From assembly GCA_002749535.1 (NCBI GenBank), contig MZZL01000136.1:287723-308665 (forward strand): a DNA stretch of 20,943 bases, in the 5' to 3' direction. Origin of the DNA: Apophysomyces variabilis (taxonomy: Eukaryota; Mucoromycota; Mucoromycetes; Mucorales; Mucoraceae). A program made the translations under genes and the position numbers. Of the stretch, positions 10,128-18,499 are shown one piece after another. Numbering within the stretch: the first letter of the stretch is position 1; every line of letters begins with the position of its first letter. The notes under the pieces were generated by a model. It was not told where the DNA came from, searched no databases, and saw only the letters and a program-made list of their open reading frames with translations.

Positions 10128-11114
10128 TAGGGATCAGCAAGAATGAATATGAATGAATAAACGAATATTCGTTTCTATTTGAATAATTTTTTGGATATTC
10201 TTATTCGTTCACTAAGCAAATGTGAATATTCTCATTCATTTGAATAAACAGATGAATATTCTTAGCTTATTCGAATAACAGAGGCAATATTCATATTCGT
10301 TCAATTATTCGTCATTGTATGTAGAAATTATGAGCGAGTAATGTTCTCAATCTTATAATTAAAGACAATGCCATTGTGTTATTATCGCTTTAACAAGGCT
10401 AATCGGTAACATGAAGTTGGCAAAAGGTTTTCTGAGAGCGAATGTAACAGCAAGTTAAACGAACTCTAAATGAGCCCTTGAAGCTTAAGAGAAAAGTAAG
10501 AGCAAAATCACTTAGGAAAAGACATTTTGCGAAAAAGAATAGAGAAGTAATGTTTTATGGTCTAAAAAGCTTTATTCAGAAGAGAGTAAAGTTTTACTCC
10601 AGGAATCTACTAAAACACTTTTCTGAATTGTTTCTGGCAACAAACGATTGCGCTGAAACGGAGCGAAAAACTTGGTGTGTGAAAAGCACCATTCAGAGGG
10701 AGCAGAAGATGCTGGAATGGACAAATACTTACGGGCCATTCCAGCCATTTGCAGCCACTGAACACTGCGACTTCGCCAGTACTCGAGTATGTTGGTATCC
10801 TCAACTGCTCTTGGCTCCGCTATATACTCAGCCAACTGATCCTGACGCGGTCAACTCTGAAACAGGCGGAAACCAGGCGTTTGGGTGACGTTTTCATGAC
10901 GCGTAATGCGAAATTCCTTCTCCCAAGTTCCAGTCACATCGCGCCTTGCTTGCTCAATGTATTCGGGCTCCCACTCTTGATCGCTCCACCATTGGAACTT
11001 GGCGTGAGAATCCAGCGACGTAGTAATTGAATACACTGGTATTCCTGTACGCGCATAATACTTTTGCAATTTGTTTTGTGCTACTTCAGTTCCGTATCGC
11101 AGCACGAGACAATC

Positions 11115-11169
11115 CTAAAAAGGTCAACAACTGTCAGCGTCATTCCCTACAGTAACAGTTCAATCATAC
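11115..11169 (-). other. Intron 3 of hAT transposase
   Basis: On the minus strand, GTATGA..TTTTTAG, 55 bp, phase 0. It joins ..YHDNGGK to DCLVLRYGTEVAQNKLQKYY. Confidence 0.8.
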
Positions 11170-11624
11170 CTTTCCTCCATTATCATGGTAATCCTCAAGA
11201 TGATCCATCAACACGTTGTATCCAATGACTGTACTTGATAGAGAAGGATACTGTTCACCACCAAGTATTCTTGTCAGTTCAGAAAACGGTTTCAGCAACG
11301 TGTGGAGCTCTTGTAGGACTTGCCATTCTCGTTCGCTTAGATGGTATGATTCCAGCTCCGGAATGCTACTGCAGGTCATGTTGTAAGCATGGCGCATTTC
11401 CATTGCCCGTTCAATCATAGCATAAGTGGAATTCCAGCGGGTTTTAACGTCAAGAATGAGCTCCTTTACCACCGTTTGGTTTTCGTTCATTTCATTTGCA
11501 TCTTCCATTTCTAGGGTTAAGCTTGCTTTTTGGATGGCTTTGCCACAGTCACGATAGTGCTCAAGTCGTTGTGGGGAGGAGCGAATCTTATTAACACCAT
11601 TTCACAAGTGACGTAATATGGCAC

Positions 11625-11682
11625 CTTTAAACAAAGGTTTTGAGAAATTTTGTAAGATACATGAAAGCTAAGCGAGACTTAC
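11625..11682 (-). other. Intron 2 of hAT transposase
   Basis: On the minus strand, GTAAGT..TAAAG, 58 bp, phase 1. It joins ..ERDHPG to AILRHL(stop)NGVNKIRSSPQR, which matches the hAT family run before the helical domain. Confidence 0.75.
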
Positions 11683-12784
11683 CTGGGTGGTCCCGTTCGG
11701 AAGGATCAATAATAGGATTGCTATTGTTCATCTCTTAGTTGTCGTCTTCAGGAGCATCAGCGCCAAGAGCATCACCAATAATTGCTTGCACGAATAAGTT
11801 TATGACGTGGGCAATACAGGGAATATGGTTTTGATCTGCTTGGAAAATGTTGGAAGATACTTCTTCTTCAATTCTCTTAGCCATCACGATCATGTTGCTA
11901 GCATTGTCGGTAGTAATAAAAAAAGGTTTTTTGTCAAGATCCAAACTCTTCAAGAGATTCACGAAAACTGTTCCCATGTTATCTGCGCTGTATGTACCAG
12001 ACAATGGCTCAAAACCGATGATAACTGTTTTTTGCGTCCAATTTTCATCTATCCAATGTGCTGTGACACCAAGAAATGCATCTCTTCATTCACTTGTCCA
12101 TGCATCCAGTGTATATGAAATATATGGCTGCTGTCTAAGAAGGTCGATGATTTGAGTAAGATAAAGCGCATAGGCTTGATCAAGATCGCGGCAGATTGTT
12201 TTTGCACTGGGAAGTAAAAGCTGTCGTTCATTGGGTGCCATGCGAGCAAGATACAGCAGCTTCTGGAACGCAGGGTTCTCTACGGCATTAAAAGGCAAAG
12301 CGGCAGAAACCAGATAATCAAGCAGTGTATTGCGAAAAAGATCTTGGGTGAACTTTGAATTGATTGTTGATGAATGAATGACAAAGTTATCCATGATTCC
12401 AGTGGTTTTGTTATGGATACCCGCCTTTGTAGAGTCGCTATTGAGATTATGTGCTGCTTTCAAATGGTACATGATGTTGCTAGTTGTGGAGCTGACTTTC
12501 TTATATCGTTCATTGCATATACCGCCTGATGGATATTGGTATTGACAGCGGTAATAGTTGATACCTGTCTTTGAATCTTTTTCAACTATGACCCATTCAT
12601 TTCCATATACCCAGCTTGTTTTTGACCTCTTGCGCTTGGTGGAAGGAACAGTAACCATAGTGGATGAAGTATCTTCTTCCACTTCCTCATCAGTAATAGA
12701 CTTATCTTCCAACATAAGATCTTCAGAGGACGGATACAATTGTACCAAAGAGCGAGCAGGCATTGAAAACTCTATGGTTTGATC

Positions 12785-12853
12785 CTACAGGTTTTACGGC
12801 AATGCAATGATTTAGTATAAAATGTTATATCATAACAATAGATATACACTTAC
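12785..12853 (-). other. Intron 1 of hAT transposase
   Basis: On the minus strand, GTAAGT..CTGTAG, 69 bp, phase 0. It joins the 22-codon first exon to DQTIEFSMPARSL. Confidence 0.8.
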
Positions 12854-12967
12854 AGTAGCATGAGCGAATTCAGTGCGTCTTCTTTGCTGAGAAGTGGAGG
12901 ATTCAGGTATGTCAGACATGATATAATATCGATAATAAAGTGAAATGGGTTTCTATTTCTGCTCTTA

Positions 12968-12974
12968 TTTTATA
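12968..12974 (-). promoter_or_regulatory. TATA-like box of hAT transposase
   Basis: TATAAAA on the minus strand, about 50 bp upstream of the ATG at 12919. Position and sequence fit a core promoter; there is no other evidence. Confidence 0.4.
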
Positions 12975-12982
12975 TTATGGTG

Positions 12983-13062
12983 ATTCGGTCTAAAGAAATT
13001 AAACGCTCATTCAGTTTAAAGGAGCTAAACGATCGTTTGGTCTAAAGGATTTAACGGTTGCT
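12983..13062. repeat. Degenerate 27-bp direct repeat upstream of hAT transposase
   Basis: Three tandem units of 26-27 bp with the pattern TTyrGTyTAAAGrannTwAAcG at 12983-13008, 13009-13035 and 13036-13062; weaker echoes continue to about 13200. They lie just upstream of the TATA-like box. They could be regulatory or simply a decaying satellite. Confidence 0.6.
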
Positions 13063-13954
13063 CTGTCAAATGACAATATTGATTCTTCAGACTTAATGAA
13101 CCATTGATCATTCGGCGTATAGGAGATAAGATATTGAAAGCAAACTTAGCGTCGCCATTTAAACAATAATACGTTCGGCTGACAGGACTTAAACAATGCC
13201 ATAACGCGTCTTTAAAGGAACGCCGCTTTAAATATTTAGCTTACGCAAAAAAAAAGCAAAACTTTTTTGTTTTGCAATTGAACAAAAGCATGCTGTTTGG
13301 AAGCGACCGATTTTTTATTATCAATAAACGTCCTGTTTCCTTTTTCTTTTCGCTCATTGTACAGACAATGTGTTTACGCATTGCGTACTAATTCTTTTAG
13401 AAGACATTTTATGTTTGCATATTTAAGGGCTTTTCTTCAACGCTACTACAACATGTCGCATTCTGACATCCCATTTGTCACACTATTTTGTCCACGCACA
13501 ATATCATACTTTAGTGCTACGTCATCATACTTTTGTCATCTCTAACAGTGTTTTCTGCGGCACTGACATCTGAATTGCTTCACTCCGTACGGAATAGAAA
13601 ATCTCTCTTCGCGAATTCAAGCTAATTCACAGTTAATATAAAGTTCATATATGTATGCTTTGGCATTTCGCATAACCATGCTAACGACAATTCCTTTGCA
13701 ACATTAAATGCTTCTATGCTGCGATTGATGCAAAACTGAGTAAATCCTTGTGCGTTGATTGAGTAATTCTACAAATGACGTGAATGAATATGAATGAAGC
13801 TAGAATATTCGTTTATTGTTCGAATGATGCTAGGAATATTCGAATAACTATTCGAATAAGAAATCTATATTCGTATTCATTCGTCAACTATAGGTCTTTG
13901 CTCGTATTCATTCGTTGATGAGCGAATATGAACAAATATGAATAAACGAATATT
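13063..13954. other. hAT 5' non-coding region
   Basis: No convincing gene. A plus-strand ORF at about 13297-13545 resembles nothing recognised and lies in the transposon leader, so it is probably chance. A perfect 7-bp stem hairpin (GCAAAAC 13256-13262, GTTTTGC 13269-13275, T6 loop) is present. GAATATTCG-type subterminal words begin near 13780. Confidence 0.55.
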
Positions 13955-13967
13955 TTGCTGATCCATG

Positions 13968-13975
13968 GACAGCAC
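13968..13975 (+). repeat. hAT target site duplication, right copy
   Basis: GACAGCAC, identical to 10120-10127. Confidence 0.93.
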
Positions 13976-14141
13976 CTCATTCTTTTTTTTCTTTTGATAG
14001 CCGATATAATTGCAACGTTATAGGAAAGCTTGCTTCTTACTTTTAACTAAGGTATTTTGATTGATTGACCTAAATGTAACTAATCTTGACTTTTTATTTG
14101 TCCTATAGAGTAGCTTTTCCTTTCTTTAAAAAATATGGAAA

Positions 14142-14690
14142 CAGAGAAACATGACATATGTTTTAATGATACAGATTTTTTTTTACGTTGTAACTTGATT
14201 ATTTATCAAGATAATCTTTTGTAGGCCTATATATAATGTTGCCGTTTATTATTGCTATGCCGTATGTTTTACTAATTATCATTTTTTAAATTCTATGCTT
14301 CTTTAGCCTTCAGTAATTAGGTAAGATTATATAAATCCAATTGTAAAGTTAGATACCTGTTCATACATTATATTATATATCTTTAATAAAATAAAAATGT
14401 TTGTTTTCTCTATATATAAGGCTAAGAAGTGTTGTTGTACATGATAAAGAAGTGTATTTTATTGGCTAAAATAATGAATGCAACGAAAAGAGCATCCAAT
14501 CGGAAAGACTAGATAAGAATCATTAGCTCCAATAGCATGTATTGTTGTAAGCAAGTTAATCCAATAAAAGAGCTTAAAGAAAAGAATATGGTCGAATAGA
14601 ATTCTAATGTTAGTTGTTAAATGCATACAACTTAGTCCAATAGCATTAATGTAATTACGTCTGACACATACTGTTTTATCCAATTAATAA
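14142..14690 (-). repeat. E1 conserved core, inverted copy of 20362-20943
   Basis: Read on the minus strand, this block aligns almost end to end with 20362-20943 on the plus strand. Shared words include CTTACCTAATTACTGAAGG, TAAAGAAGCATAG, TATAGGCCTAC, TTTTAGCCA and GATTGGATG. By eye about three quarters or more of positions agree. It holds no open frame; a 74-codon minus-strand ORF here is not conserved in an obvious way. It is therefore a transposon core rather than a gene. Confidence 0.85.
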
Positions 14691-14700
14691 CGGTATAGAA

Positions 14701-14845
14701 GGTGGGTAAAACGTGGGTAAAATGTGGGTAAAAGGTACGTTTCACCCACTGGGTAAAACGTGGGTAAAATGTGAGTAAAATGTGGGTAATATTTGACGTT
14801 TTACCCAGATTTTACTCAGGGTAAAACGTCCTTTCAACTGCAGTG
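14701..14845. repeat. E1 right subterminal GGGTAAAA array and terminal repeat
   Basis: About ten copies of GTGGGTAAAAY or its complement lie between 14701 and 14830, followed by the terminal ..AACTGCAGTG. The same word appears in the left end (9711-9760). Subterminal word arrays of this sort are transposase binding sites in CACTA-type elements; here that role is inferred. Confidence 0.8.
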
Positions 14846-15756
14846 TTTATTCTGATCTAACCCTATTATTACTTAACACTTTTACCTCTATCTCTATCTA
14901 ACAGTATCTCAATTTAACCTTATTTCATTTGAATTTTATTTTTTTATCCAACCTTATTTCTGATTTAACCTTCATTTTTATCCAATTTTATTTTTAACTT
15001 CAACTTTCATTTTATTCAACCTTATTTATATTCCTTTGTCTTTTTGTATTTTTAAACCAGTATAAATACCTCATTTTTTTTGTCAATAAAATGACAGGTT
15101 ATTCGAAGTTTTTAAAAATCTTTACAAAGCAGCCTTATACTCATATCTGCACCTCCATTGGTTATTAAGATACTATCATTAACCAGAATTTACTTTGATT
15201 ATTTTATTTTATGATCTATTGAAAGATCTTGTTATTTCTCTTTTACTCATTTTTATAAACTATACTGATGATTTATTTGACAATTTATTTAATGATCCAA
15301 ATTATACCTTAGGTATTTCCCTTGATGAAATCTACTAACAAAACATTTTCTTTTGTTTTCTACTTAGAAACATAAAGCTCTTTGCTACCTTTATCTTTCT
15401 TTTTACAACTCACTTATGGTTTTGGTGTTTAACCGAAATACACATCTGGTGCTTACTTTTATAAGATGATTAAGGATCTCTTTATTCACTTTACTGATCA
15501 ACTGCTTAAAATAATCTACGCCTTTATAACGGCTACTATCCTTTGAAGAATGTCACTGCAAGTACTCCTGGAGATCACTAGGCAATTGATCTGAGTATGC
15601 TCAGCACTGTTGTATCTGCAAGTGATCAACAAAGATATTAAATGAAGCTCAGTCACATTTGGTGCTCTAAATCCAATTTTACTAGTTAAGACATATAAAA
15701 GGGAACAACTTATACTCTAAATAAAGGATATACCAAAGTCTTACAGTATTTTACTA
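14846..15756. other. T-rich gene-free stretch with promoter-like and LTR-like signals
   Basis: No coding region was recognised. At about 14870-15040 degenerate TTTAACCTTATTTT words repeat. TATAAATA is at 15061-15068, AATAAA at 15085-15090 and a second TATAAAAG at 15694-15701. CA at 15656-15657, then TT, then TGGTGCTCTAAATCC from 15660 looks like an LTR end followed by a tRNA primer-binding site. A matching TG start could be 14844-14845. Without a second LTR copy this remains a hypothesis. Confidence 0.35.
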
Positions 15757-15992
15757 CAGTACACCCCCTCTAATTTCAACCCCTCCGTTACTGGCCGAAA
15801 GGTTGAAAATTGTGAGGGTTGAAGTTATTGAGGTATTGAGTGTTGTGTAACCTTTTCAATTACTGAGTGTCAAATACAACTTGTCTTTGTTGTTATGAGT
15901 CATACTTGGTATACATTGACTGTGAATCATATAAGTATATCCTTAGCCTAGTTGTAGTGACTAAATTAGAGTCATTTTCAATAAAATCAAGA

Positions 15993-16000
15993 TATAAATA
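15993..16000 (+). promoter_or_regulatory. TATA box of pogo transposase gene
   Basis: TATAAATA, ending 37 bp before the ATG at 16038. Placed as a core promoter by position only. Confidence 0.5.
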
Positions 16001-16037
16001 CAACTGGACTTCAGCATATGCTTGTTAAATATTGACA

Positions 16038-17796
16038 ATGTCTGAAAAGAATGTCTCTATGACAAATGACCAACGCCACCGTATCTATTTGAAGAAACAG
16101 GAGAAGCCTAAAATGACCCTTAAAGAGCTTGCTACATGGGCCAAGAGAGAATTCAAACTTCCAAACAATCCCAACCACACTACTATCTCCAAAATTTTGA
16201 AGCGAAAACGAGAGGGTTCGCCTGAGCCAATGAGGAAACAACAAAAGAGAACAAAACAGTGCTCAAATCCAGTAAATCATAAACGTCAAATAAGGATAAG
16301 CAATAGTTAATTTGCACTAATACTAGAAAATTGAAGAAGCACTGGTCCTCTGGATCCAAGCAGCAGAGAAGAATGGTATTCTGACGAACTGGGACATGAT
16401 CAAACTTGCAGCCAAGAGAATTTGTGATCGCCTTAACATTCCTGAAGACCAGCGTCTCAAATTTTCAAACGGTTGGCAACACCGTTTCCAGAAACGACAG
16501 GGCATGCGTATGCACAATATTCATGGAGAAGCAGGGGACGCAGACACAGAAGCAATTGCCCAATCCATTGATGCTATACGAGTAAAGGTGAAACAATATA
16601 TGCCTTGCGATGTATACAACATGGATGAGACGGCACTATTCTACCGAAATCCACCAAAGACAACCATCTCTAGACATTCGATTGATGGTGTCAAGCAGGA
16701 TAAAAGGCGACTGACAGTTGCACTTACAGTAAATGCTGATGGCAGCCATGTCTGTCATCCACTGATTATAGGGAAGGCAAAAATGCCACGCTGTTTTAAA
16801 AACAAGTCAGGTAATAATCAGACTTATCCATAGATGAAATAAATTATTCTAACATTATCTTAGCACTTGCGCATGGATACAAACTGTACTTCAGTAATTC
16901 GACAGCTTGGATGACAAAGCAAATATTCAAGGAGTACCTGAAGGCCTTTGATTCCTCAATGAGGTCTAAGGGACGCAAAGTGCTGCTTCTCCTGGACAAC
17001 TTTTCTGGGCATGTAGTCAACTACAAGCCTACCAATATAGAGATATGCTATCTACCAGCCAATACCACTTCAAAGCTTCAACCATTGGATCAAGGCATTA
17101 TTAGAACCTTTAAGGCTCATTATAGGTATAAGCTGCTAGGTCATTATATGTCTATTAATACTAAACCACTTTGTATACTATAGAAATTATCAATATGAGT
17201 TGGCGTATTGAGAGATCACATTGCGAAACAGAGGGAAAACAGTACTCAAGAACATATTTCAAGTTGACCAACTACAAGGAATGCGATGGATACGGCTGTC
17301 CTTAAGAAAGTTGAAGGCTGAGACAATACAGAATTGCTGGGCCAAAACTGGAATTTTGGACAGTGTCCCTTCTGCTGGAGAGCGTAGCTCAGAATGTGAG
17401 GACGTGTTGAAAAACATTAACGAGCACCTGCTTGAGATAGATGGAACAACAATGACGGTTGATGATTTTGAACAAGAGTGCAATGAAGAACACGAGGCTG
17501 TTCGCCCACGCAATGAAGAAGATATATTTGCAGTTTTGCAAGAAGAGGAAGAAGAACATAATCAAGAAGATAGTGTCTGTGAGCAAACCGAGCCAACCAA
17601 AGTAGCAGAAGAACACCCCCAGCTACCATTGAGGGAACAGGTTCTGTATCTCGATACAGTCATTGGTTTCTTGGATGAAGAGAAATATGGACGTGTCATG
17701 GATGATTTACGCCAAATACGCAATGAATTCCGGAACCAGTGTAGAATGAAGCAGTCAGAAATCACATCATACTTTAGGACACAGTCAGATATATAG
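16038..17796 (+). CDS. pogo/Tigger transposase, four exons, probably intact
   Basis: It catalyses cut-and-paste transposition at TA sites. Exons: 16038-16271, 16327-16810, 16864-17149, 17232-17796, giving 522 aa, a normal pogo length. Domains: psq/CENP-B N-terminal helix-turn-helix (about aa 8-55, MTLKELATWAKREF); Tc5/CENP-B second HTH (about aa 80-150, IEEALVLWIQAAEKNGI, LKFSNGWQHRFQKRQG); DDE domain with MDETALFY, LLLLDNFSGH and LQPLDQGI, and exactly 30 residues between the last two Asp; QNCWAKTGIL; then an acidic tail ending QSEITSYF, a PCNA-binding (PIP) box pattern. ATG 16038 lies 37 bp after a TATA box; AATAAA is at 17807. The only doubt is intron 3: if it is 34 bp (17150-17183), a TGA at 17209 remains and the gene is dead. 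The 82-bp version gives a better family alignment. Confidence 0.88.
16272..16326 (+). other. Intron 1 of pogo transposase
   Basis: GTAAAT..CACTAATACTAG, 55 bp, phase 0, with a CTAAT branch-like word near the acceptor. It joins ..QCSNP to KIEEALVLW, the start of the second HTH. Confidence 0.88.
16811..16863 (+). other. Intron 2 of pogo transposase
   Basis: GTAATA..ATCTTAG, 53 bp, phase 1. It joins ..CFKNKS to ALAHGYKLYFSNSTAWMT within the DDE domain. Confidence 0.88.
17150..17231 (+). other. Intron 3 of pogo transposase (acceptor uncertain)
   Basis: GTCTAT..GAAACAG, 82 bp, phase 2. It joins ..YKLLGHYI to GKTVLKNIFQVDQLQGMRW and removes the TGA at 17209. A 34-bp alternative with acceptor TATAG at 17183 stays in frame but keeps the TGA and would be unusually short. 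Confidence 0.6.
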
Positions 17797-17806
17797 GATG
17801 CTAGCC

Positions 17807-17812
17807 AATAAA
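17807..17812 (+). terminator. Polyadenylation signal of pogo transposase gene
   Basis: AATAAA, 10 nt after the stop codon at 17794-17796 and before the right terminal region. Confidence 0.45.
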
Positions 17813-18057
17813 AGTTTCCCTCAATATAAGATTCAACCCTCATTTTAGGGTTGAAGTTGAAGTTAGCGAGGTGTTGAAATTCGACACTATGTTTTCTGTC
17901 CGTCCTCTTTGATTTAGTTGAAAACTGCGGGGGTTGAAACTATCGGGGGTTGAAATTAGAGGGGGTCTACTGTATTCCCTTTTTTTCTTGCAATCCATAT
18001 GCATATTTTCTTGACTTCTACTCAAATATTTTATTTTTTACTGTGAACTCTTTTGTT

Positions 18058-18486
18058 ATGTCTGCCAACCATGAAATCAACTATGCCACCATTGTCACTC
18101 ATGATGAGGTAATAGTAGAAGCCAGCAACAGAAACATTTGTCAAAATAGTGCCCTAACGTCAAAGTATGCCAACCTAGAGATGAAGTTGGAGCATGGCCT
18201 GGACCTTCTTAACAAGGCTGCCTAGGAAGCCAACGAGGTGTACCTGAACACCTTAACCTCTGGTGCCCCTTGTAAAGAGATGGAAGCTCTCTTGGAGGAG
18301 CTCATAAGGGCTCAAACAACTGCCAAGAATTACCAGAAGGTATGTCATATGATGTATCCAGATAATTCAGCTTTTGCAGATCACTTGGAAACTCAGAGCC
18401 ACTCCACTAGTGAGTATGGAAAAGCTCCCTATGCTGAATGTGTGACAGTGCTGCAGAAGCTTCCTGCTCTTCAGCTGGTTGGCTAG
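18058..18486 (+). pseudogene. ORF A: unrecognised protein, one internal TAG, 3' side cut by E3
   Basis: From ATG 18058 a frame of about 142 codons runs to TAG 18484-18486, with one internal TAG (18223-18225) between LLNKAA and EANEVYL. Past the second TAG it reads HKWDT up to the CACTG end of E3 at 18500, so the original protein was probably longer. The product is hydrophilic and helix-prone (LEMKLEHGLDLLNKAA, KEMEALLEELIRAQTTAKNY), as in retrotransposon Gag N-termini, but there is no zinc knuckle and I do not recognise the family. Without the pogo element, a TATAAAAG at 15694 would lie about 147 bp upstream of the ATG. Function unknown. Confidence 0.5.
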
Positions 18487-18499
18487 CATAAGTGGGATA

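Larger units (their letters stand above)
10572..12919 (-). pseudogene. hAT transposase, four exons, inactivated by four stops
   Basis: hAT transposases cut and paste DNA with an RNase H-like fold interrupted by a helical domain. Minus-strand exons: 12919-12854, 12784-11683, 11624-11170, 11114-10572, summing to 722 codons in one frame. Order: acidic N-terminus; BED-type zinc finger (YRCQY..GGIC..YHLKAAH, about 12594-12450); RNase H start (YTLDAWTS, about 12110; TTDNASNM, about 11910); helical domain (DVKTRWNSTYAMIERA, about 11440); C-terminal dimerisation region (ILEYWRS, MARKYLSIPASSAPSE, about 10780-10680). The ATG at 12919 has a TATA-like box about 50 bp upstream. Internal stops: TGA 12086-12088 (after DAWTSE), TAA at 11735-11737, TGA 11602-11604, TGA 10851-10853. 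Otherwise the reading is continuous, implying recent inactivation. Confidence 0.93.
10128..13967 (-). mobile_element. hAT transposon, complete ends, nested in E1
   Basis: A 3,840-bp element is bounded by 13-bp inverted repeats (TAGGGATCAGCAA at 10128-10140; reverse complement CATGGATCAGCAA at 13955-13967; 11 of 13 match) and a perfect 8-bp duplication, GACAGCAC. Both subterminal regions (about 10140-10320 and 13780-13960) are filled with GAATATTCG-type words in both orientations, probably transposase binding sites. The minus-strand transposase gene occupies 10572-12919, leaving about 1 kb of 5' non-coding DNA. Ends are well preserved while the gene has four stops, so it could still be mobilised by a related transposase. 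Confidence 0.95.
9694..14845. mobile_element. E1: non-autonomous CACTG-ended DNA transposon (with nested hAT)
   Basis: Ends are inverted repeats: CACTGCAGT at 9694 and its reverse complement at 14837-14845. The 27-bp termini (9694-9720, 14819-14845) match at 23 positions. Both ends carry subterminal GGGTAAAA/TTTTACCC words, about four on the left and ten on the right. Without the nested hAT the element is about 1.3 kb and has no convincing coding sequence, so it would depend on a transposase elsewhere. CACTG ends plus subterminal repeats recall CACTA/EnSpm, but Plavaka- or KDZ-type elements are also possible. No target duplication is visible (3 bp left ACG, right TTT). Confidence 0.7.
15757..17972 (+). 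mobile_element. pogo/Tigger-type (Tc1/mariner superfamily) DNA transposon
   Basis: A 2,216-bp element is bounded by TA duplications (15755-15756, 17973-17974) and inverted repeats: CAGTACACCCCCTCTAATTT at the left, and at the right the reverse complement of CAGTAGACCCCCTCTAATTT. The shared part runs on through TTTCAACCCC. Further GGTTGAAnnT words occur inside each end (15810-15830, 17830-17950). One plus-strand gene encodes a CENP-B-like transposase with a DD30D triad. Ends and gene are both well preserved, so this is probably the youngest insertion in the window. Confidence 0.95.

Noticed and set aside
10478..10888. Plus-strand 136-codon ORF
   Set aside because: It is the antisense of the last hAT transposase exon (dimerisation region), which has clear family motifs on the minus strand.
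13297..13545. Plus-strand 82-codon ORF inside the hAT element
   Set aside because: No motif or similarity, no start context, and it lies in the non-coding leader opposite to the transposase gene.
14459..14683. Minus-strand 74-codon ORF in the E1 core
   Set aside because: The homologous block in E2 (20362-20943) shows substitutions and length changes that would not keep such a frame; this is a non-coding core.
9695..14844. ACTGCAGT as an 8-bp target duplication of E1 rather than part of its ends
   Set aside because: The sequence is palindromic, so it appears as both direct and inverted repeat; but E2 begins with the similar ACTGCGGT at an independent site, so it is better taken as part of the terminal repeat.
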